NCBI GenBank assembly: GCA_017443845.1
Contig: JAFSXX010000038.1
Coordinates: 1-46,331, forward strand
Source of the DNA: Bacteroidales bacterium
Lineage (GTDB): Bacteria; Bacteroidota; Bacteroidia; Bacteroidales; UBA932
DNA length: 46,331 bases
Direction: 5' to 3'
Below the pieces are notes generated by a model. That model saw only the letters and a list, made by a program, of their open reading frames with translations, had not been told where the DNA came from and ran no database searches. A program made the position numbers and the translations under genes. The stretch's first letter is position 1. Each line of letters begins with the position of its first letter. Shown here piece by piece: positions 16,967 to 25,267 of the stretch.

Positions 16967-18748
16967 ATGAGTCGTGAAATCAAATTCTCCCTCGTCTATC
17001 GTGACATGTGGCAGTCCTCAGGTAAATACACTGCCAGGATAGACCAGCTCGAGGAAATTGCTCCCGTCATCGTGGAAATGGGATGCTTCGACCGCGTCGA
17101 GACCAACGGCGGCGCCTTCGAACAGGTCCAGCTCCTTTACGGACAGAACCCCAACAAGGCGGTCCGCGCCTGGACAGCTCCCCTCCGCAAGGCGGGCATC
17201 CAGACACATATGCTCGAAAGGGCCCTCAACGGCCTCCGTATGAATCCGGTTCCGGAGGATGTACGCTACCTGATGTACAAGGTCAAGAAGGCCCAGGGCG
17301 TCGATATCGCCCGTTCCTTCTGCGGCCTCAACGACCACCGCAACCTAAAGGCCTCCGTCCTCGGAGCCAAGGAGGCTGGAATGATCTCCCAGGCCGCACT
17401 GAGCATCACCCACTCCCCCGTCCACACCGTAGAGTACTATATGGGCGTCGTCGATCACCTCGTAGAGTACGGCTGCGATGAGATCTGCCTCAAGGATATG
17501 GCCGGCGTAGGCCGTCCCGTGACCCTCGGCCGTCTCGTCAAGTCCATCAAGGACAAATATCCCCACATCAAGGTGCAGTATCACGGCCACACCGGCCCCG
17601 GCTTCTCGATGGCTTCGATGCTCGAGGTTGCCCGCGCCGGCGCCGACTATGTCGATGCGGCCATCGAACCCCTCTCCTGGGGCAAGATCCATCCCGACGT
17701 GATCTCCCTGCAGGCAATGTTCAAGGATGCAGGCTTCCTCGTCAAGGATATCAATATGGACGCCTATATGGAGGCCCGTTCCCTCACCCAGAAGTTCATC
17801 GACGACTTCCTCGGATACTTCATCGAACCCACCAACAAGCACTGCTCGTCGCTCCTGGTAGGCTGCGGCCTCCCGGGCGGAATGATGGGCTCCATGATGG
17901 CCGACCTCAAGGGCTTTATGGGCGCGATCAACATGTCGCTCCGCAACCAGGGCAAACCCGAACTCACCCTCGACCAGATGTGCGTCAAGCTCTTCCAGGA
18001 GGTCGAGTACGTATGGCCGCGCCTGGGTTATCCCCCGTTGGTGACCCCGTTCAGCCAGTATGTCAAGAACACCGCGCTGATGAACCTGATGCATACCCTC
18101 AAGGGCGAGGAGCGCTGGATGACCATCGACCCCGACACAATGAATATGATTATCGGCAAGTGCGGCAAGCTCCCCGGCGAGCTCGCACCCGAAATCAAGC
18201 AGATCGTCAAGGACAAGGGGCTCGAATTCTACACCGGCAACCCTCAGGACGCATTCCCCAACGAGCTTCCCAAGTTCGTCAAGATGATGGAGGAAGAGGG
18301 CTGGGACCGCGGCCAGGACGACGAAGAGCTCTTCGAGCTGGCAATGCACGAGCGTCAGTACCGCGACTACAAGAGCGGCATCGCAGAGAAGCGTTTCAAT
18401 GACGCCCTCGAAGAGGCCAAGGCAAAGGCAGGCGCACCCAAGACGGTCGTACGCCCCGTTGTCGAGGTTCCCGCTTTCGATGTGGAGAATGTCCTCGCAC
18501 AGCACCCCGCAGCAAAGCCCATCCAGGCTACCGCGGCAGGCCAGCTGATCTGGAACGTGGATCCCGCACAGGAGAGCGTCGCTCCCAACATCGGAGCCGC
18601 AGTCACCGAAGGCAAGCCCGTATGCTACATCCAGGCTTACTACGGTATCGAGCCCGTCAAGGCTCTCGCAGGCGGCAAGATCGTCTCGATCAACGCCAAG
18701 CACGGCGAGATGGTCGAGAAGGGTCAGGTCCTCGGCTTCGTAGAATAA
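16967..18748 (+). CDS. Pyruvate carboxylase subunit B / oxaloacetate decarboxylase alpha-type carboxyltransferase with degenerate biotin domain
   Basis: This 593-residue protein has a complete carboxyltransferase TIM-barrel domain (about 1-300): metal ligand Asp13 in YRDMWQS, carbamylation-type Lys176 in ICLKDMAG, and metal ligands H206-G-H208 in YHGHTGPG. The PYC-type conserved helical domain follows (to about 460). The C-terminal 75 or so residues align with a biotinyl carrier domain (IQAYYGIEPVKALAGGKIVS...GEMVEKGQVLGFVE), but where families have A-M-K it has A557-Y-Y559. Position 559 is 34 residues from the C-terminus, exactly where the biotinyl Lys belongs. So it may use a separate carrier or have lost biotin chemistry. 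Family members move CO2 between pyruvate/oxaloacetate and biotin. The start MSREIKFSLVYRD was chosen because an upstream frame runs into the tRNA. Confidence 0.85.
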   Translation: MSREIKFSLVYRDMWQSSGKYTARIDQLEEIAPVIVEMGCFDRVETNGGAFEQVQLLYGQNPNKAVRAWTAPLRKAGIQTHMLERALNGLRMNPVPEDVRYLMYKVKKAQGVDIARSFCGLNDHRNLKASVLGAKEAGMISQAALSITHSPVHTVEYYMGVVDHLVEYGCDEICLKDMAGVGRPVTLGRLVKSIKDKYPHIKVQYHGHTGPGFSMASMLEVARAGADYVDAAIEPLSWGKIHPDVISLQAMFKDAGFLVKDINMDAYMEARSLTQKFIDDFLGYFIEPTNKHCSSLLVGCGLPGGMMGSMMADLKGFMGAINMSLRNQGKPELTLDQMCVKLFQEVEYVWPRLGYPPLVTPFSQYVKNTALMNLMHTLKGEERWMTIDPDTMNMIIGKCGKLPGELAPEIKQIVKDKGLEFYTGNPQDAFPNELPKFVKMMEEEGWDRGQDDEELFELAMHERQYRDYKSGIAEKRFNDALEEAKAKAGAPKTVVRPVVEVPAFDVENVLAQHPAAKPIQATAAGQLIWNVDPAQESVAPNIGAAVTEGKPVCYIQAYYGIEPVKALAGGKIVSINAKHGEMVEKGQVLGFVE

Positions 18749-18762
18749 CGGCAAGATCCGGA

Positions 18763-21336
18763 TTAAAGTTCGGATTCAGGATTGCCCGTCTCCCCCTGGA
18801 GGCGGGCTTTCTTTTTGGCCTCCCGGGCGGCCCTGGCAGCCTCGCGAGCCGCCTTGCGCTCTGCGCGCCTCTTCTCCCTCAGGGCCTTCCGCTCAGCCCT
18901 CCGCTGCTCGCGCTCGGTCTTGCGGATGGCACGCTTCTCGGCGCGGGTGAGCTTCCTGTCGGCAGCAACCGCATCGCCGGTATCCTCCTTGACCGCTATG
19001 AGGGTGTCTTTCAGACGCACCTCGTCGGGCGCGATTATCAGTGGACGGTCGGGGACGGTCCTTCCGACACTGTCCACCGCGGAGACGACAGTCGAATCGC
19101 CCGGTGCGGCGACTACGAGAGAGTCGACCGGCGCCACGAGGGTATCGGCAGGGACATCGGCCACCACGGAATCAAGCGCTGCGAGGGAGTCGGCGGCGGC
19201 AATGGAATCGCGGATACGGAGCTCTTCCTGGCGCCTTCTGTAGCGCTCGATCTCCTCGTCGCGGAGTTTGCGGTAGATATTCCGCATATAATTGTCGAAG
19301 TAGCGGTCAGCCTCCACATACCGCGGCTTGTTTTCCGAATCATAGACGTCGCGGCTGCTCTCGGGCATCGACATATCGGTGATGTCGTAACGGGAGACGG
19401 GACGCTCGTCGGGACGCCACTCGAAGCCCTTGAGGCGCTGCTTGTCCATCTCTATCTGGTGCAGCGGATAGGCGTCGCTCTTGATCTCCTCTATATAGAG
19501 CATCTTCTTGGCGGTGGCATCCTGGATGACGGCCGTCAGCGACTTGGCCTGCTTGATGTTGACATTCGAGATCTGATGATCCTTCTGCATATAGAAGACG
19601 GCCGAGACGCCGCCCAGGGCGTCATAGCGCACGAGCTGGTTCTTCTCGAAGAAGCCCATCATCTCGGCGCTGCGGATCTGGTTGAAGTGGAGGGTATCCT
19701 CCATCGAGGTGATACGGGCGTCGGTGAGCATACTGCCGCGGTGCATCTCGCCGTCCTTGAAGAGCAGGTGCATGGTCTCGGAGGTAAGCTGGTTGCGTAC
19801 CTTGTTCCAGAGGATCGGCCGGCCGAAAAGGACCGCTATCGAATCGAGTTCGGAGAACTCCAGGGAGTCGCAGCAGAACTGCACGTCGCTGCGGTAAACC
19901 TTGGCGTTATGCCAAGCGCGAAGCCGTTTGACGCGGGTCGAATCGGTTGCGGTGACCGTTGTCGAATCGGGGGGATTGTTCTTCAGGGAATCCGACACCG
20001 CGGGAGGCGTTTTCAGCGTATCCCCGGGGTTGTCGGGGGTATCGGGGTTGTCCGGATTGTCTGGATTGTCATCAGGGTTGTCGGGGTCCCCCGGTTCGTC
20101 GGGTTTGAGAAGCTTGGCCGCCCTGAGCGCCGCAAGGGAATCGGCCTTGACCTTCAAGGAGTCAGAGGGAGTCTTGAGGGAATCCAAAGGCGCATTCGTG
20201 GAATCCTTCAGCGGGGGAAGCTTTCCGGCCGCCCTCATCCTCTCCTCGAGCTGCTTCGCGCGCTCCTCAGCCTGCTTGGTACGGAGCTCCTGAAGGGCGT
20301 CGAAGAGGGCGTCCTCGCGATGCTTGGCCGACGCTTCGAGCTCCTCCTTCGAGAAGTCGCACATCGGAGTGGTCCAGAAGACCACGGTGTCGGCGCGCAG
20401 GAAAAGGGTATCGACCTCGTGATTCTCATTCTCGCCGTAATAGACCACTGCGGGCTCGCGGGTCATCATAGCCCTCGAGGAGTCCTGCTCGTAACGGGCG
20501 TGGTTGCCGAAGAGCACCATCTGGTTGACCGTATCGAGGATCCGGACATTGTCGAACATCTCCACCACCGCGGTGGGCCGGTAATAGAAGACCTCCTCAG
20601 CCCACGCCTCATAATCCGGATCTTTCATATAGACATTGTCCGAGAAGTTGAGCGTGGAGTCCTTCATACTGTAGAAACCCGCGCTGGAGTGGACGAATCC
20701 GTCGTTCATCCAGCCGTGGGTATTGGCTCCGAAGACAGCCTTGTCCTCATTCGAGTAATAGACGAGCTTGTCGGTCTTGAGGAACATCGTATCGACGAAG
20801 AGATTCACCTGGTTCTCGAACGTGAAGCTCTTCTGGTTGGCCTCGTAGCGCCCTTTCAGGCTCTCTATCACATTGCCGTCCTTGTTCTTCATGGCGGCGC
20901 CGCGGTCGAAGACTGCGGTGCTGTCCTTGGTATTGTAGTCGAGCTTGCGGGTGCGCAGCCGGTTGCCGTCCTTGTCGGTAAGCTCCACCAGCGGGCCGCT
21001 GAAGCGGGCCAGGTTGTCGTCTATCAGGTAGAGCATCTCGTCGCTGGTGAGCATAGTCTCGTCCTGCACCACCCTCACGTGGCCGAAGGCCTCGATGGTG
21101 CGGGCCGATACATTCCAGGAGGCGGAGTCGCAGAGCAGATAAGTGTCGTTGTGGAGGAATCTCGCGTTACCCTTGACAATGCGGTAGCTGAGCGACCCTA
21201 TCTCGGTCTGCTCGGCCCTGTCGGCGCTCACCAGGCGGAATACCGATTCCTCCTTCGGCTTGCGCCCCTGAGCCATCAGGACAAGGCAAACCGCGGCAAG
21301 ACAGGTAACTGAAAGGATTCTTCTCGCTGAGGGCAT
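18763..21336 (-). CDS. OstA-like outer-membrane/LPS-transport-associated protein
   Basis: This 857-residue exported protein (signal peptide MPSARRILSVTCLAAVCLVL...AQG) has the repeated beta-strand OstA/LptA-type fold seen in proteins that help carry lipopolysaccharide to the outer membrane. Typical phrases include LTSDEMLYL, EAFGHVRVVQDE and FFEKNQLVRYDALGGV. A low-complexity Asp/Pro/Asn linker occupies about residues 410-437 (DNPDNPDNPDTPDNP). The last 60 or so residues are an Arg/Lys/Ala/Glu-rich predicted coiled coil, unusual for a periplasmic protein of this family. The gene follows the SurA-like chaperone with a 6-base gap, a gene order common in Bacteroidetes. It is too short for, and lacks, the large LptD barrel, so I call it OstA-like rather than LptD. 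Convergent with the carboxyltransferase gene. Confidence 0.8.
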   Translation of the reverse strand: MPSARRILSVTCLAAVCLVLMAQGRKPKEESVFRLVSADRAEQTEIGSLSYRIVKGNARFLHNDTYLLCDSASWNVSARTIEAFGHVRVVQDETMLTSDEMLYLIDDNLARFSGPLVELTDKDGNRLRTRKLDYNTKDSTAVFDRGAAMKNKDGNVIESLKGRYEANQKSFTFENQVNLFVDTMFLKTDKLVYYSNEDKAVFGANTHGWMNDGFVHSSAGFYSMKDSTLNFSDNVYMKDPDYEAWAEEVFYYRPTAVVEMFDNVRILDTVNQMVLFGNHARYEQDSSRAMMTREPAVVYYGENENHEVDTLFLRADTVVFWTTPMCDFSKEELEASAKHREDALFDALQELRTKQAEERAKQLEERMRAAGKLPPLKDSTNAPLDSLKTPSDSLKVKADSLAALRAAKLLKPDEPGDPDNPDDNPDNPDNPDTPDNPGDTLKTPPAVSDSLKNNPPDSTTVTATDSTRVKRLRAWHNAKVYRSDVQFCCDSLEFSELDSIAVLFGRPILWNKVRNQLTSETMHLLFKDGEMHRGSMLTDARITSMEDTLHFNQIRSAEMMGFFEKNQLVRYDALGGVSAVFYMQKDHQISNVNIKQAKSLTAVIQDATAKKMLYIEEIKSDAYPLHQIEMDKQRLKGFEWRPDERPVSRYDITDMSMPESSRDVYDSENKPRYVEADRYFDNYMRNIYRKLRDEEIERYRRRQEELRIRDSIAAADSLAALDSVVADVPADTLVAPVDSLVVAAPGDSTVVSAVDSVGRTVPDRPLIIAPDEVRLKDTLIAVKEDTGDAVAADRKLTRAEKRAIRKTEREQRRAERKALREKRRAERKAAREAARAAREAKKKARLQGETGNPESEL

Positions 21337-21342
21337 CTTATG

Positions 21343-22710
21343 CTAGTGCAACCATCCGTCGTATTTGAATTCGCAACCCTGGAAGAGGGGATCGATCTTG
21401 ACCTTGGTCACCTTCTGCTTCTCGCGTATGAACTTGTCGATGGCCTCGGCCGCATTCTTGTTCTCGAGTTCGGTGAGAAGATCGTTGTAATCGTCCTTGT
21501 AGGTCGCGGTATGCGACGGTATTATCTTTTCGAGATAGATTATCTTGTAAATGGTGTTGCCGTTCCGTCCCTCATTGTCGAGCGACTCGAAAGGCTCGGA
21601 GGTCTCCCCTTCCTGCATCGACTTGAGCACCGCATAGTCGGTGGGCTTCAGCTGGTCCTTCTCGAAATAGGAAGAGCCCGTGTAGGGGTCGGAGAGCAGA
21701 CCTCCGCTAGTGCTGGTCTTGGGGTCCTCAGAGAATTTGCGAGCCGCATCCTGGAAGGAGATGGAGTCGGCCACAATGAGGTTGCGGATGCTGTCCAGGC
21801 GGTTGAAGGCCTTGGTGCGGTCCTCGCTCGTATAGACCGGCTTCATCAGGATATGGCGGGCGTTGAACATATCGCCCTGACGGTCGATGAGCTGGATGAT
21901 ATGGAATCCGTCGGGGGTCTCCACTATCTGCGAGACCTGGCCGACCTTGAGGGACATAGCCGCATCCGAGAACTCGGGCCAGAAGACATTCTTCGACATC
22001 ATTCCCAGCTCGCCGCCCTTGGTCATGCTGCCCGGATCCTGCGAATAGAGGCGCGCCAGGGTGGAGAACTTCTCACCGTTGACCACACGCTCGCGCAGCT
22101 CCAGGAGCTTCTCCTTGACCGCCAGGTTAGCCGACTCGCGGTCGGGATAGAGGCCTATCTGACGCATCCTGTACTTGGTGGAGACCATCGGCAGATCCTC
22201 TTCTGGCAGGGATTTGTAATACTCCTCGACCTCCGAAGGGGTAAGGCGCGGGGCCTTGCCGGTGACGTTGCGCTGCATCTCCTGGATGAGGGACTGCTCG
22301 CTCAGGGCCTCCCTCCACTCCGCGCGGATCTTGTAGATCGGCTTTCCGAAGTACTCCTCAACCTTGGCCTCGCCGCCGAGGGAGGAATAAGCCTCGTCGA
22401 CACGGGCGTCGAGCATAGCCTCGACGTTGGCGTCGTTGACCGTGAGGGAGTCGAGCTGCGCCTGGAAGTAGAAGAGCTTGTTGACCATGATGGCCTCCAG
22501 GATCTCGCACCTGGTGGTCATATCCGGAATCAGGCCCCTCATTCTCTGCATCCTGCACTCTTCCTCTATTTCGGATAGCATGATGACGTCTTTGCCGACG
22601 ACTGCGATGGATTTATCCACCATTCCGTCGGAATACTTCTGGGCGAAGGCGGGGACAGCCGTAAATATCAGAACGAGCGCCGGGAAAAGGCGCCTAGGGA
22701 ACTTAATCAT
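21343..22710 (-). CDS. SurA-like periplasmic peptidyl-prolyl isomerase/chaperone
   Basis: This 455-residue protein has a signal peptide ending VPAFA. An N-terminal SurA-like helical domain (about residues 30-170, VDKSIAVVGKDVIMLSEIEE) is followed by two parvulin domains (about 181-285 and 287-395) with the typical G-G-E-L-G (KGGELGMM) and G-G-L-L (TSGGLLSDP) turns. SurA-type proteins escort unfolded outer-membrane proteins across the periplasm. Its start overlaps the end of the upstream lipoprotein chaperone gene by 8 bases, and it lies 6 bases before the OstA-like gene, so all are co-transcribed. The combination fits an outer-membrane assembly operon. Confidence 0.88.
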   Translation of the reverse strand: MIKFPRRLFPALVLIFTAVPAFAQKYSDGMVDKSIAVVGKDVIMLSEIEEECRMQRMRGLIPDMTTRCEILEAIMVNKLFYFQAQLDSLTVNDANVEAMLDARVDEAYSSLGGEAKVEEYFGKPIYKIRAEWREALSEQSLIQEMQRNVTGKAPRLTPSEVEEYYKSLPEEDLPMVSTKYRMRQIGLYPDRESANLAVKEKLLELRERVVNGEKFSTLARLYSQDPGSMTKGGELGMMSKNVFWPEFSDAAMSLKVGQVSQIVETPDGFHIIQLIDRQGDMFNARHILMKPVYTSEDRTKAFNRLDSIRNLIVADSISFQDAARKFSEDPKTSTSGGLLSDPYTGSSYFEKDQLKPTDYAVLKSMQEGETSEPFESLDNEGRNGNTIYKIIYLEKIIPSHTATYKDDYNDLLTELENKNAAEAIDKFIREKQKVTKVKIDPLFQGCEFKYDGWLH

Positions 22711-23572
22711 CTTGATTATCGTATTTTTTCAGTTTTCCGTTATCAAGAGCGTCTTTGAGCAATTCTTGTTCCAAAGAGCTCAGAATTTCCTGCTTGCGGC
22801 GGCTAATGATTATGTCGCTGATGGCTTCAAGGTTGTAATCCAGCGGGGAAACCGCTCCGGGAGCCGTCCTCTCCTGGATAAACACCAGGTAGTGCTGCCC
22901 GTCGATATCCTTCTCGTAGGCCAAGGATCTGGCCAGGTCGGACTCGCAGGCGGAGACCTCCTGCCCGAGTTCGCGGGCGAGTGCGGAGACTGGCACCCAC
23001 TTCCCGTCGAAGTCGGTGAATTTCTCGGCCGAGGAGAAGGCGGTCTGCTTCAGGACCGCCACGTCAGCCTCCGAGGTGGATTTGTAATTGTCGCGGATAA
23101 TGGGATAAAAGGGCGATTTCTTGGAAATCCTGATCACCCTTCCGCGGATTACCGAATTCTGGGAGACGAAATCCTGCTTGTGGTCGTTGTAGTAAGCCTC
23201 CGCCTCTTCGCGCGTCACAACGGTGTCGAGGCGTTCGGCGACGCAAAGCTTTTCGTACCTGAAGGTCAGGAGGTTCTGCCTGAATTCGGCGACTTGTTCA
23301 TCGACAGCCTTCTGCTCCTTCGAGAGCCGCTGCTCGGCTTCGTCCAGCAGAAGCTGGCCGAGGGCCCAGCTGTTGATATATCTCTCCGCCATCATAATGC
23401 TGTCCTGGGGAGAGACTCCGGCGGGAATGACCTTGCCGAGGTCGCTCCGGTAAAGGACGTGTTTGCCTACCGTTGCCACGCGGCCGTCACGGATGTTGTG
23501 GAACATCCTGTCGACGGTCTCGCACGAACAGACGACGGCAAGCAGCAGTATGATGGACAGGAGCCGCTTCAT
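22703..23572 (-). CDS. Lipoprotein SurA/PpiC-type chaperone
   Basis: This 289-residue lipoprotein (signal peptide with lipobox VCSC, or CSCE if read one step on) has GRVATVGKHVLYRSDLGKVIP, an N-terminal SurA-like motif, followed by helices (YINSWALGQLLLDEAEQRLS) typical of the PpiC/SurA chaperone core. There is no clear second parvulin active-site segment, so it may be a holdase rather than an active isomerase. It starts immediately after the guaB stop with no gap and overlaps the next SurA-like gene by 8 bases. Probably a periplasmic or membrane-tethered partner of that protein. Confidence 0.78.
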   Translation of the reverse strand: MKRLLSIILLLAVVCSCETVDRMFHNIRDGRVATVGKHVLYRSDLGKVIPAGVSPQDSIMMAERYINSWALGQLLLDEAEQRLSKEQKAVDEQVAEFRQNLLTFRYEKLCVAERLDTVVTREEAEAYYNDHKQDFVSQNSVIRGRVIRISKKSPFYPIIRDNYKSTSEADVAVLKQTAFSSAEKFTDFDGKWVPVSALARELGQEVSACESDLARSLAYEKDIDGQHYLVFIQERTAPGAVSPLDYNLEAISDIIISRRKQEILSSLEQELLKDALDNGKLKKYDNQDD

Positions 23573-25036
23573 CTATCGGGAATAGTTGGGAGCCTCGCGG
23601 GTGATGGCCACGTCGTGAGGATGGCTTTCGACCATTCCGGCAGCCGTTATCTTGACGAATTTGGCCTTGCGGAGGGTCGCCAGGTCGGGAGCGCCGCAGT
23701 AACCCATACCGGCGCGCAGACCGCCTGCAAGCTGATAGACGACCTCTGCGAGAGAGCCCTTGTAAGGCACCTGGGCCACGATACCTTCGGGAACGAGCTT
23801 CTTGATATCCTCTTCCATATCCTGGAAGTAGCGGTCCTTGGAGCCCTTCTGCATAGCCTCGAGGGAGCCCATTCCGCGGTAGGATTTAAACTTCCTGCCG
23901 TTGAGGATGATGGCCTCTCCGGGAGCCTCTTCGACTCCGGCGAAGAGCGATCCGGCCATAATGGTCGACGCTCCGGCGGCAAGGGCCTTGACGATGTCGC
24001 CCGAATAGCGGATTCCGCCGTCGGCGATGACGGGGATTCCGGTACCCTCGAGGGCCTTGGAGACATTCAGGACGGCTGTGAGCTGGGGAACGCCGATTCC
24101 GGCGATGATGCGGGTCGTGCATATCGAACCGGGGCCGATACCCACCTTGACGGCATCGACTCCGCACTCCTTGAGGGCGATGGCGGCCTCGGCGGTGGCG
24201 ATGTTGCCGGCTACTATCTGCATCGCGGGGAATGCCGCGCGAATTTTCTTAATGGTCTCGAGGACGCCTACCGAGTGGCCGTGCGCGGTATCGAGGACGA
24301 TGGCATCGACATCCACGCTGGCGAGCTTCTCGACATCCTGGAGGCTGTGGGAGTTGATTCCGACTGCAGCGCAGGCCAGAAGGCGGCCGCGGGAATCTTT
24401 GCTGGCTATGGGGTTGTTCTTGATCTTGGTTATGTCGCGATAGGTGATGAGGCCTACCAGACGGCCGTCGGAATCGACTACGGGAAGTTTTTCGATCTTG
24501 TTGCGGCTGAGCACGTCGGAGGCTTTGCGAAGGTCCGCCTCGGGACCGATGGTAACCAGGTTCTCGGTGGTCATGACCTCCTTGATGGGGGTATCGGGAT
24601 TCTCCTGGAAGCGCAGGTCGCGGTTGGTGACGATACCTATCAGGCGTTTGGAGGAATCTACCACGGGGATGCCGCCGATGTGGTTGTCGTGCATCAGTTT
24701 GAGGACATCGCCGACGGTGGCGTCGTGGCCTATGGTGACGGGATCGTAGATCATTCCGTTCTCCGCCCTCTTGACCTTCCGCACGTGGTTCATCTGCTCA
24801 TCGATGGGCATATTCTTGTGGATTACTCCTATGCCGCCTTCGCGGGCTATGGCGATCGCCAGGTTGGCGTCGGTGACGGTATCCATCGCTGCCGAGACGA
24901 TGGGCAGCCGGAGAGGTATTTCGCGGGTGAACATTGTGCTGAGATCGACGTCGCGGGGCAGCACTTCACTTCTTGCAGGGATAAGGAGGACATCATCGTA
25001 GGTCAGCCCTTCCATAACGATTCTATCGGATTCCAT
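23573..25036 (-). CDS. guaB: Inosine-5'-monophosphate dehydrogenase
   Basis: This 487-residue enzyme catalyses the NAD-dependent oxidation of IMP to XMP, the committed step of GMP synthesis. The catalytic loop GPGSICTTR contains Cys306, almost the same number as in E. coli. Two CBS domains are inserted near residues 95-200 ([40 protein letters not shown]). The IMP phosphate-binding [10 protein letters not shown] and the flap region GMGSLEAMQ are also present. It heads a minus-strand cluster with two SurA-like chaperones and the OstA-like protein. The coupling with envelope genes is common in Bacteroidetes and is probably only a shared promoter. Confidence 0.97.
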   Translation of the reverse strand: MESDRIVMEGLTYDDVLLIPARSEVLPRDVDLSTMFTREIPLRLPIVSAAMDTVTDANLAIAIAREGGIGVIHKNMPIDEQMNHVRKVKRAENGMIYDPVTIGHDATVGDVLKLMHDNHIGGIPVVDSSKRLIGIVTNRDLRFQENPDTPIKEVMTTENLVTIGPEADLRKASDVLSRNKIEKLPVVDSDGRLVGLITYRDITKIKNNPIASKDSRGRLLACAAVGINSHSLQDVEKLASVDVDAIVLDTAHGHSVGVLETIKKIRAAFPAMQIVAGNIATAEAAIALKECGVDAVKVGIGPGSICTTRIIAGIGVPQLTAVLNVSKALEGTGIPVIADGGIRYSGDIVKALAAGASTIMAGSLFAGVEEAPGEAIILNGRKFKSYRGMGSLEAMQKGSKDRYFQDMEEDIKKLVPEGIVAQVPYKGSLAEVVYQLAGGLRAGMGYCGAPDLATLRKAKFVKITAAGMVESHPHDVAITREAPNYSR

Positions 25037-25060
25037 TTAGCGCAAATTATATATAATTTG

Positions 25061-25068
25061 CAAAGATA
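25061..25068 (-). promoter_or_regulatory. -7 element upstream of guaB
   Basis: TATCTTTG on the minus strand lies 24 bases upstream of the guaB start codon. The -33 position is not TTTG. The large palindromic element at 25085-25261 begins 16 bases further upstream. Confidence 0.6.
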
Positions 25069-25084
25069 ATAAAAATCCGATGAA

Positions 25085-25261
25085 AGAGGCATCTTGCAGA
25101 CGGAGACGACACTACCTCCTGAAAAGTGTGCGCCCCCGGCCCACGGGGAGGGGCCCGCAGACGGGCTTGATGACGGACAAAGCTTGCTTTGGCCGGCGTC
25201 AAGGCTGGCTGTGGGAGGGCCTTTTCAGGAGGGAGTGACGCGGAGTCGGAAAGATGCCTCT
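25085..25261. repeat. 177-bp long inverted-repeat element between guaB and the C69 peptidase
   Basis: AGAGGCATCTT (25085-25095) is complementary to AAGATGCCTCT (25251-25261), and CCTCCTGAAAAG (25115-25126) to CTTTTCAGGAGG (25221-25232). Further in, CTTGATGACGG and CCGGCGTCAAG pair imperfectly. The whole stretch can fold as one long hairpin whose base lies between the C69 stop and the guaB promoter. It contains no convincing gene. It could be a terminator region, a mobile palindromic element or a structured RNA. Confidence 0.7.
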
Positions 25262-25267
25262 CCTATG

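Noticed and set aside
18622-21312. 896-codon frame opposite the OstA-like gene
   Set aside because: Shadow frame rich in Leu, Gly, Val and His as expected from the reverse of a charged, Ser/Asp-rich protein; no family resemblance.
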